Assembly (NCBI GenBank): GCA_002697665.2
Contig: NZXA02000029.1
Span: 1-5,567 of the forward strand
DNA: 5,567 nucleotides
Source of the DNA: a bacterium
GTDB lineage: Bacteria; Desulfobacterota_D; UBA1144
Reading direction: 5' to 3'
In this document: piece by piece, positions 1 through 5,021 of the stretch
Layout of the letters: every line of letters starts with the position of its first letter
How positions within the stretch are numbered: the stretch's first letter is position 1
Program-made: the position numbers and the translations under genes
Notes under the pieces: generated by a model
What the model saw: the letters and a program-made list of their open reading frames with translations, nothing else
The model's database searches: none
Told to the model about the DNA's origin: nothing

Positions 1-1156
1 CGATATTTTCATTTCTATCATTTATTTCAACAGAAATATCAGCAATTTGATCAATTGCGTCATTTGAAAAAGTTAATGAAACTCCTTCGGTTTTTAGGAG
101 CTCTGTATATTGTTTTAATAAAGCATTATCAGGTTCAGTTAGAATTTTCTTAAAATCTTCACTATCTAATGATTTCAATTCCACCCTAATTGGAAATCTT
201 CCTTGTAATTCGGGAATCAAATCAGATGGTTTAGATGTATGAAAGGCCCCCGCTCCAATAAAGAGAATATGGTCTGTCTTTATTATTCCATATTTTGTTT
301 TAACTGTTGAGCCTTCTATAATAGGTAGCATGTCTCTTTGAACACCCTCTCTTGAAATATCTGGGCCTGAGGATGCTGAAGAATTTCTAGCAATTTTATC
401 GATTTCATCAATAAATATTATTCCTAATTGCTCTGCCCTGATTATTGCATTCTCATTAATTGTATCTTTATCTATAAGGTTTTCAGCCTCTATATCAACA
501 AAGATTTTATAAGCTTCTTTAATTTTTACCTTTCTTTTTTTTTCCTTATTAGGAAAAAAATTTGATAACATATCTGAAACATTATTATCTATGTCTTCAT
601 TTGGATTATTGGACATAACCTGTATGGGCGAGAATTTTATTGGAATTGATATTTCAACTTCACGATCATTTAGTTTTCCTTCCCTAAACATTTTTCTAAA
701 TTTTTGTCTTGTTTCATTATCTTTAGTTTCTTTGTATACAAGTAAATCTAAGATTTTCTCTTCAGCCAGCTCTTCAGCTTTCGCTTGAAAAGATACTCTA
801 TTTTGATCAGATTCCATTTTTACAGATATTTCCACTAGATCTCTTACCATGGATTCGACATCTCTTCCTACATACCCAACTTCGGTAAATTTTGATGCTT
901 CAATTTTTATAAATGGTGCATTTGATAATTTTGCAAGTCTTCTGGCAATTTCTGTCTTGCCAACACCTGTAGGACCTATCATTAAAATATTTTTTGGAGA
1001 AATTTCGTCTTTTAATAAAGTGGAAACTTTTTGTCTTCTCCATCTATTTCTTAGAGCAATAGATACAGCTTTTTTGGCTTCGGCTTGTCCAACTATATAT
1101 TTATTAAGTTCCGACACTGTTTCACGTGGGGTTAGAAGAATTTCATTAATATCCAT
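1..1156 (-). CDS. hslU: HslU, ATPase/unfoldase subunit of HslVU protease (C-terminus cut by window edge)
   Basis: HslU (ClpY) is the hexameric AAA+ unfoldase that feeds unfolded proteins into the HslV peptidase in the cytoplasm. Reading the minus strand gives 385 uninterrupted residues. The N-terminus ([17 protein letters not shown], then ALRNRWRRQ) is typical of the family. The Walker A motif GPTGVGKT is at residues 61-68, the pore loop GYVG at 94-97, a charged, variable I-domain at about 110-240, Walker B IIFIDEID at 246-253, and the [12 protein letters not shown] segment with the arginine-finger region at about 317-328. The family is about 435-445 residues long, so about 50 are missing, including the sensor-2 GARRL region; the reading frame ends at ...RNENI at the edge. 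The ATG lies 2 nt after the hslV stop. The nearest Shine-Dalgarno is GGAGG (1174-1170), 13 nt upstream inside the end of hslV and inside a hairpin. Co-transcription with hslV is very likely. Confidence 0.97.
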   Translation of the reverse strand, partial: MDINEILLTPRETVSELNKYIVGQAEAKKAVSIALRNRWRRQKVSTLLKDEISPKNILMIGPTGVGKTEIARRLAKLSNAPFIKIEASKFTEVGYVGRDVESMVRDLVEISVKMESDQNRVSFQAKAEELAEEKILDLLVYKETKDNETRQKFRKMFREGKLNDREVEISIPIKFSPIQVMSNNPNEDIDNNVSDMLSNFFPNKEKKRKVKIKEAYKIFVDIEAENLIDKDTINENAIIRAEQLGIIFIDEIDKIARNSSASSGPDISREGVQRDMLPIIEGSTVKTKYGIIKTDHILFIGAGAFHTSKPSDLIPELQGRFPIRVELKSLDSEDFKKILTEPDNALLKQYTELLKTEGVSLTFSNDAIDQIADISVEINDRNENI

Positions 1157-1158
1157 AT

Positions 1159-1710
1159 TTAGGCATTATCCTCCGAGGATAATACCTCTGTAGATATAGA
1201 ATCATTTGTATAAATACACACCTCTGATGCAATTTTTAGTGACTCCTTAGTAATTTCGCTAGCTTTCAAATCAGAAAATTTAAATAGTGCTTTAGCAGCT
1301 GAAAAGGCAAAAAAACCACCTGACCCTACAGCGCATATGGGTATATCCGGCTCAATAACATCGCCACTTCCTGAAATTAAAAAAATTTCATTTCTGTCAG
1401 CAACAATCATCATTGCCTCTAATCTTCTGAGGACTCTATCTGTCCTCCATTCCTTTGCTAATTCAACTGATGACCTTCTTAAGTTACCTTTGAATTCTTC
1501 CAACTTTGATTCAAACTTATCAAAAAGGGTTATTGCATCAGCTGTTGCTCCTGCAAATCCAGCAAGAATTTGATTTTTATAAACTTTTCTTACTTTTTTT
1601 GCTGATGATTTTAGAATTGAGTCTCCAAAAGATACTTGACCATCGCCACTAATCGAAACCTCATCGTTTTTTTTAACACAAAGAATTGTAGTCGCTTTAA
1701 TTTGTTCCAT
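1159..1710 (-). CDS. hslV: HslV, threonine peptidase subunit of HslVU protease
   Basis: HslV (ClpQ) is the proteasome-beta-like peptidase. It forms a double hexameric ring and degrades proteins delivered by HslU. The product has 183 residues. The catalytic threonine is T7 (TTIL, 7-10), so a six-residue propeptide, MEQIKA, must be removed. Counting from T7 as 1, the expected lysine 33 is K39 (in AKKVR) and serine 124 is S130 (GSGG, 129-132). Other family signatures are GDGQVSFG (22-29), [12 protein letters not shown] (48-59), [10 protein letters not shown] (83-92) and CIYTND (165-170). The ATG overlaps the last 14 nt of the recombinase gene; an AAGGA (1729-1725) lies 14 nt upstream, which is rather far, so translational coupling is likely. 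No other usable start lies between this ATG and the catalytic threonine. The propeptide is longer than the lone Met of E. coli HslV and resembles alphaproteobacterial homologues as I remember them. Confidence 0.97.
   Translation of the reverse strand: MEQIKATTILCVKKNDEVSISGDGQVSFGDSILKSSAKKVRKVYKNQILAGFAGATADAITLFDKFESKLEEFKGNLRRSSVELAKEWRTDRVLRRLEAMMIVADRNEIFLISGSGDVIEPDIPICAVGSGGFFAFSAAKALFKFSDLKASEITKESLKIASEVCIYTNDSISTEVLSSEDNA
1161..1187 (-). promoter_or_regulatory. Hairpin at the hslV-hslU junction enclosing the hslU ribosome binding site
   Basis: On the minus-strand mRNA, bases 1187-1176 can pair with 1172-1161. This gives a 12-bp stem with one U-G wobble (1184/1164) and a CGG triloop (1175-1173). 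At the DNA level 1165-1183 is a perfect inverted repeat, ATTATCCTC-C-GAGGATAAT. The 3' arm and loop contain GGAGG (1174-1170), the only good Shine-Dalgarno candidate for hslU, and the stem ends at the first base of the hslV stop codon. There is no U-tract after it, so it does not look like an intrinsic terminator. I infer that it blocks independent initiation at hslU until a ribosome finishing hslV opens it. It could instead be an RNA-processing or stability element. Confidence 0.6.
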
Positions 1711-2650
1711 TTTTTTTATATAAATCCTTAACTAAATTATACTTCTTTTTAATTTTATTTACATGCTCATAAACCTCAGTAGAAACAACATTTTTATGAT
1801 CTAACATCTTCTGAACCTCAGTTGTAGTTGCACCATTTGATATTAAGCTTGTTGCAAAACTATGTCTGAATAAATGTGGATTAACAGAATAACCTAAATA
1901 TTTACTGGATAATTTTTTGACAATTTGGTAAACATTCTGTCTAGTAAGTTTTTCATTCTTTCTATTAATAAATAACCAAATCAATTTTGAATTTTTTTGC
2001 TTAGTCTTTTCAACTAAATTTATTAGAGGTATTTGTAGATAATTCATATCAATAGGTATTGAAGTAGATTTATTTTCATTCCAGCCTTTTCTTCTCACAC
2101 CCGAAATTTCATTATTTTTGAAACTGATATTTGAAATTTTAATACTTACTAATTCTGACACTCTTAATCCTGTAAATATCAAGGTTAAGACTAGAACTAT
2201 ATCTCTATATGAAAAATAATTTATAAGATTTGAGTTTAATTCTTTTAATAGACAGTTTGTAAAATTATATAACTTCTTCTGATCTATAAAATTTGCTTTA
2301 TTAATTTCAATTTTATTACCAAGTAGAATTTTTTTATCTAAGGTTTTCATAAAATTTGAAGAAATAATTTGCCTGTCAACTAAAAAATCTATAAATTTAG
2401 ATATTGAGGACAATTTCCTTTTAGCAGAACTTTTTTTATATTTATCCACATCCGATGTTAATAACATTTCAAAATAATTAATAATTTTATTTTCTGAAAA
2501 TAATTCTTCAATTTTTAAACGTTCAAAACTGTTTTTAACTAAGTATAATCTGACATCATCGACATAAGAAATAATTGTATTTTTTGAATAGGAAGTGATT
2601 CCAAAACTTAATTTTTTTTCAAAATCTTTCAACAACTTTTCAACATTCAT
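1697..2650 (-). CDS. Tyrosine recombinase, XerC/XerD type
   Basis: This is a site-specific tyrosine recombinase of 317 residues from the ATG. An N-terminal SAM-like core-binding domain covers about 3-95 and the catalytic domain about 125-300. All catalytic residues are visible: R163 (TGLRVSE), K188 in the beta-hairpin (RRKG), H259 and R262 (HLFRHSFAT), H285 (LDHKN) and the nucleophile Y294 (STEVYEHV). Size and order match XerC/XerD, which resolve chromosome dimers at dif. The N-terminal half is divergent and lysine-rich, so a role in dif recombination is inferred, not proven. First place upstream of hslV-hslU recalls the codV-clpQ-clpY operon of Bacillus, where codV is a xerC homologue; this favours xerC. 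An in-frame TTG at 2656 would add two residues, but I prefer the ATG because the predicted transcription start (about 2652) lies downstream of the TTG. No Shine-Dalgarno precedes either. It overlaps hslV by 14 nt. Confidence 0.9.
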   Translation of the reverse strand: MNVEKLLKDFEKKLSFGITSYSKNTIISYVDDVRLYLVKNSFERLKIEELFSENKIINYFEMLLTSDVDKYKKSSAKRKLSSISKFIDFLVDRQIISSNFMKTLDKKILLGNKIEINKANFIDQKKLYNFTNCLLKELNSNLINYFSYRDIVLVLTLIFTGLRVSELVSIKISNISFKNNEISGVRRKGWNENKSTSIPIDMNYLQIPLINLVEKTKQKNSKLIWLFINRKNEKLTRQNVYQIVKKLSSKYLGYSVNPHLFRHSFATSLISNGATTTEVQKMLDHKNVVSTEVYEHVNKIKKKYNLVKDLYKKNGTN

Positions 2651-2658
2651 CAACAAAA

Positions 2659-2688
2659 AATATAAAACATTTAAATATGTTTAGTCAA
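2659..2688 (-). promoter_or_regulatory. Sigma70-like promoter for the recombinase-hslV-hslU operon
   Basis: On the minus strand, TTGACT (2688-2683) and TATATT (2664-2659) are 18 nt apart; read one base differently, the -10 is TTATAT with a 17-nt spacer. Both hexamers are close to the sigma70 consensus. The expected start of transcription is about 2652-2653, giving a 2-3 nt leader before the ATG at 2650. No Shine-Dalgarno is present, which fits a leaderless mRNA. I see no sigma32-type heat-shock promoter upstream of hslV or of this operon. Confidence 0.55.
2665..2682. repeat. Inverted repeat filling the spacer of the recombinase promoter
   Basis: AAACAT-TTAAAT-ATGTTT is a pair of perfect 6-bp inverted arms around a 6-bp centre. 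It occupies exactly the 18 bp between the -35 and -10 hexamers of the minus-strand promoter, a common place for a repressor operator. In such AT-rich DNA a chance match is quite possible, so the operator role is only a suggestion. Confidence 0.3.
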
Positions 2689-2700
2689 TTATAAAAAAAC

Positions 2701-2712
2701 ATTTTATAAAAT
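2701..2712. repeat. 12-bp perfect palindrome between the divergent promoters
   Basis: ATTTTATAAAAT is fully self-complementary and ends at the first base of the carD -35 hexamer. It also contains a TATAAA (2705-2710) that could act as a second, weaker -10 for carD, with a poor -35 (TAGTCA, 2682-2687). It is pure A+T, so chance occurrence is the main alternative to a regulator-binding site. Confidence 0.25.
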
Positions 2713-2740
2713 TGAATGAGATTATGGAATGTGAGATAAT
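2712..2740 (+). promoter_or_regulatory. Sigma70-like promoter for carD, apparently leaderless
   Basis: TTGAAT (2712-2717) and GATAAT (2735-2740) are separated by the optimal 17 bp, each with few mismatches to TTGACA and TATAAT. With the -10 ending at 2740, the predicted first transcribed base is about 2747, the G of the carD GTG start codon. This would give an mRNA with no 5' untranslated region and agrees with the absence of a clear Shine-Dalgarno (only a weak GTGAG at 2731-2735). Confidence 0.6.
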
Positions 2741-2746
2741 ATAAGT

Positions 2747-3253
2747 GTGTATAAAGTAGGCGATAATGCCGTATATCCATCTCACGGTCTAGTAAAAATA
2801 GTTGCAATCGAAAAGAAATTGATTGGGGATCAAGAATTAAGTTTTTTAATTCTTCAAGTCGTCGAAAGTGATATAACAGTTATGATCCCTGAAGGATCTG
2901 TTCAAGCAAGAGGGTTAAGGCCAATTGCAAAAAAAAATGAATTAAAGAATTTGTGGTCATTAATAAAGGGAAAAACCAAATTTAAAACTGAAGAAAATCT
3001 GAGCTGGAATAAAAGATATAGAAATTATACGGAAAAATTGAAAAGTGGAAATATAATAATGGCTGGGGAAGTCTTCAGAGAAATAAATGATATTTCGAAA
3101 AAAAAAGAACTTTCATTTGGTGAACAAAAAATACTTGAAACAGCCTTTAATAGAATTGTTAAAGAATTAAGTGCATCTTTAAAACAAAAAGAGGAAGATA
3201 TCTATATTGATATAAAAAAACTCTTAATTAAACCTGATTCAATAAATATCTAA
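2747..3253 (+). CDS. carD: CarD/CdnL-family RNA-polymerase-binding transcription regulator
   Basis: CarD/CdnL proteins bind the RNA polymerase beta subunit and stabilise the open complex at promoters, especially of rRNA and growth genes. The protein has 168 residues, the normal length. The N-terminal RNAP-interaction (TRCF-like Tudor) domain spans about 1-62: it opens with YKVGDNAVYPSHGLVKI and contains the IPEGSVQARGLRPI segment. The C-terminal helical DNA-binding domain spans about 63-168. It includes W87 in SWNKRYRNY, which aligns with the tryptophan that wedges at the upstream edge of the -10 in mycobacterial CarD, followed by LKSGN and AGEVFREI. The GTG start is the only option: an in-frame stop lies at 2732-2734 and CarD proteins begin this way. 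It is divergent from the recombinase operon. Its last 15 bp overlap the 3' end of the convergent hydrolase gene, with no terminator visible between them. Confidence 0.95.
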   Translation: MYKVGDNAVYPSHGLVKIVAIEKKLIGDQELSFLILQVVESDITVMIPEGSVQARGLRPIAKKNELKNLWSLIKGKTKFKTEENLSWNKRYRNYTEKLKSGNIIMAGEVFREINDISKKKELSFGEQKILETAFNRIVKELSASLKQKEEDIYIDIKKLLIKPDSINI

Positions 3254-4642
3254 TTTTTTTCCTTCAATAGCATTGAGCGATTTAATTCCCAGAAATTCCA
3301 ACATTGTGTTATAAATATCTACAGTTCTAATTTTTGGAATATTATTAATTTTTTTGTTTAAAATTAAGGGAACAATCATATGCTCTTTTCTTAAAGATCC
3401 ATGTGAAGACTTGTGCAAAGGAAGTTCAAATTTTTTTCTAAAATCCCAGCCAGGATTTGCACTTAATACAAGATCACCACATCTTTTTGATCTAAAAATC
3501 TGTAAAAGCTGAATAATTGCATCAGGATAATTAGTTTCATAAGTTAGATCTAACAGCTGATTTTCATCATAAAGTCCTTCACTTATTGAATAATCAAATG
3601 GATCATTCTCTAAAGGCTGGTAATAAATTGAGGATTCTTTATCTGATATAAGCGATTTACCTCTGGAACTTAAAATTATTATATCCCCTTTGGGATTTTT
3701 ATAAGATATTATATCCACAGCATCTTGGGAAATTAAATCATTTATCAATTCTTCATGCTGACTAAAGCTAAAAGGTTTTGACCAATTGAAATTACTATTA
3801 AGGTAAATATGTGCCATGGAATTTCCTGAAACCATTACAGAGGAGTCGAATTTTTTGTATAATTTCTTAAATGTCAAAGGGTAATAGAAAATACTTTTAT
3901 TTTTACTTTTTAGATATTCAACAAGGTCAAAATGTTCAGATGTATTACTATGGCCATGGTCACTAGTAATAATTATTAAGGTATCTTCATAAGTTGATTT
4001 ATCTTCCAAAAAATTTCTAAGCTTTCCTAAATTATTATCAAATGATTTATATAACTGTTTTATACTCTCTGTATCTGAGCCTTGTATATGTGATAACGAA
4101 TCTATCCCATAAAGGCAACAAAAATAAAATTGTTTTTTATTATCAAATGAATTTATTAATTTTTTAAATGCTATTTTATCTATCAAAGAAGATCCAAAAA
4201 AATGTGACAAAAGTTTATAAAAAATCTTTGAATTTGATGTTAAATCATTTCTAGCATTCAAACCACTAGTAATTTCATTAAATATAGAAACTGAATTAGG
4301 TAAATAATTAAAAATGGTCTTAAATGATTTTTTTATATCATCATTAAAAAACTTATTTTCATATCCTACATAGCTTCTATTGGCATTAGTAGAAAAAGGA
4401 TTCTTACTAAAATTGACTTTATCTAACCATCTTATACCAGGCAGGTTAACATTCCCCGGATATTGACCCATTAAAAAGGGAACATATGCAGGGCCAGTGG
4501 TGGATGGAAAGACCGAAACAGCTTTAGTGTATGATCCACTTTTTATAATACTGGATAAATTTGGTAAAGAATTAGATCCTAAGAGTTCATCTAATATATC
4601 AAACCTTGCTCCATCTAAAAGTAAAAAAATAACCTTTTTCAA
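3239..4642 (-). CDS. Alkaline-phosphatase-superfamily hydrolase (type I phosphodiesterase/nucleotide pyrophosphatase-like)
   Basis: This 467-residue protein is predicted to be a two-metal phosphoesterase. The full ligand set of the type I phosphodiesterase/NPP group is visible: D10 (FLLLDGAR), nucleophile T49 in FPSTTGPAY (T48 is the alternative), D181 and H185 (GIDSLSH), D228 and H229 (TSDHGHSNTSEH), and H414 (KSSHGSLRKEH). A YPGNVNLPGIRWLD segment (61-74) follows the nucleophile, as in related bacterial proteins I recall. There is no signal peptide or membrane segment, so it should be cytoplasmic, unlike classical alkaline phosphatase. The substrate cannot be read from the sequence; a nucleotide, lipid-derived or sugar phosphodiester or monoester are all possible. 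The start is TTG, supported by an AGGA 6 nt upstream and by the position of the DGAR motif. It starts 15 nt after the small upstream gene, so the two probably share an mRNA, and its 3' end overlaps carD by 15 bp. Confidence 0.85.
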   Translation of the reverse strand: MKKVIFLLLDGARFDILDELLGSNSLPNLSSIIKSGSYTKAVSVFPSTTGPAYVPFLMGQYPGNVNLPGIRWLDKVNFSKNPFSTNANRSYVGYENKFFNDDIKKSFKTIFNYLPNSVSIFNEITSGLNARNDLTSNSKIFYKLLSHFFGSSLIDKIAFKKLINSFDNKKQFYFCCLYGIDSLSHIQGSDTESIKQLYKSFDNNLGKLRNFLEDKSTYEDTLIIITSDHGHSNTSEHFDLVEYLKSKNKSIFYYPLTFKKLYKKFDSSVMVSGNSMAHIYLNSNFNWSKPFSFSQHEELINDLISQDAVDIISYKNPKGDIIILSSRGKSLISDKESSIYYQPLENDPFDYSISEGLYDENQLLDLTYETNYPDAIIQLLQIFRSKRCGDLVLSANPGWDFRKKFELPLHKSSHGSLRKEHMIVPLILNKKINNIPKIRTVDIYNTMLEFLGIKSLNAIEGKKLDIY

Positions 4643-4648
4643 ATAACA

Positions 4649-4652
4649 TCCT
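4649..4652 (-). promoter_or_regulatory. Ribosome binding site that fixes the TTG start of the hydrolase
   Basis: AGGA lies 6 nt before the TTG at 4642. An ATG overlaps this AGGA (4650-4648) but is in another frame. Upstream, the hydrolase frame is closed by the TAA that also ends the 101-residue gene (4660-4658), leaving no in-frame ATG or GTG as an alternative. Confidence 0.6.
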
Positions 4653-4657
4653 AAAAC

Positions 4658-4963
4658 TTACTGGTTTTGCTCTTTCCATTCTTTTTCTGAAATAATAAAC
4701 CCATCTTTATCACGATATATTCTGTTTCCATTACTATATTCATCAATTTCATCATTCCATCTTTCATTTCTTAACCACCTTTCAGGATGAGGAACATATT
4801 TCTCCTCTCCTGTTTTCCTATATAGTATATTAAATCTATGGGATAACTCTTCAGGGGAGAGCTCTGTTTTAATTTTAAGATAAACTTCTTTGGCCTTTTT
4901 TTTATTAACTTTTCTACCTATTAACAATTTCCAAAAAATTTCAAAATCTTCTAATCTACTCAT
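4658..4963 (-). CDS. Small protein resembling the C-terminal module of phage replication proteins; function unknown
   Basis: This is a 101-residue, highly charged, soluble protein with no membrane segment. It carries an FEIFWKLLIGRKVNKKKAKEVY segment in two parts: an aromatic FW at 10-11 and a lysine-rich, alanine-containing helix at 18-29. A YVPHPERWLRNERWNDEI block follows at 56-73. From memory, the order F..FW....K..K..A, then (Y/I)(I/V)PHP.(T/R)WL...RW.DE is common at the C-termini of phage replication proteins and in small standalone alphaproteobacterial proteins. The winged-helix or DNA-binding part of the phage proteins is absent here. The function is unknown; a nucleic-acid or replisome link is only a suggestion. 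The start is ATG without a recognisable Shine-Dalgarno; 58 nt separate it from the bioF stop and 15 nt from the hydrolase start, so it likely leads a two-gene unit or follows bioF. No surrounding phage genes are visible. Confidence 0.75.
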   Translation of the reverse strand: MSRLEDFEIFWKLLIGRKVNKKKAKEVYLKIKTELSPEELSHRFNILYRKTGEEKYVPHPERWLRNERWNDEIDEYSNGNRIYRDKDGFIISEKEWKEQNQ

Positions 4964-4970
4964 TTCACAA

Positions 4971-4979
4971 TTTATAATA
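4971..4979 (-). promoter_or_regulatory. Possible -10 element before the 101-residue gene
   Basis: In the 58-nt gap after bioF the minus strand reads TATTAT (4979-4974) overlapping TATAAA (4976-4971). Either would place the transcript start 1-4 nt before the ATG at 4963, another possible leaderless start. No convincing -35 lies at the right distance, and in this AT-rich spacer such hexamers occur by chance, so read-through from bioF is equally possible. Confidence 0.2.
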
Positions 4980-5021
4980 TTAAGATTTTACCTTTATTAA
5001 ATATATTTACTATTAGAGCAC

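Noticed and set aside
591..788. Open frame of 65 codons on the plus strand
   Set aside because: It is antisense to the hslU I-domain; the hydrophobic, serine-rich translation is the usual product of reading lysine/glutamate-rich coding DNA backwards.
849..1193. Open frame of 114 codons on the plus strand
   Set aside because: It lies opposite hslU and the end of hslV, which have unmistakable family motifs on the minus strand; its translation shows no domain.
1337..1573. Open frame of 78 codons on the plus strand
   Set aside because: It is antisense to the conserved core of hslV and has no ribosome binding site or recognisable domain.
2660..2687. Possible dif-like Xer target upstream of the recombinase gene
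   Set aside because: The ATGTTTA arm slightly resembles a XerD half-site, but the spacing between the CAT and ATG parts is 6 bp where dif has 10, and the outer arms do not match. It is better explained as the promoter spacer.
3196..3260. Possible bidirectional terminator between carD and the hydrolase gene
   Set aside because: Inverted ATATC/GATAT arms (about 3200-3215) and the T-runs at either side are not arranged as stem followed by U-tract on either strand, and the stems are pure or nearly pure A+T.
4653..4668. Small hairpin AAAAC-loop-GTTTT before the hydrolase ribosome binding site
   Set aside because: Only 5 bp, four of them A-U, so too weak to expect stable folding in a 30 % G+C genome.
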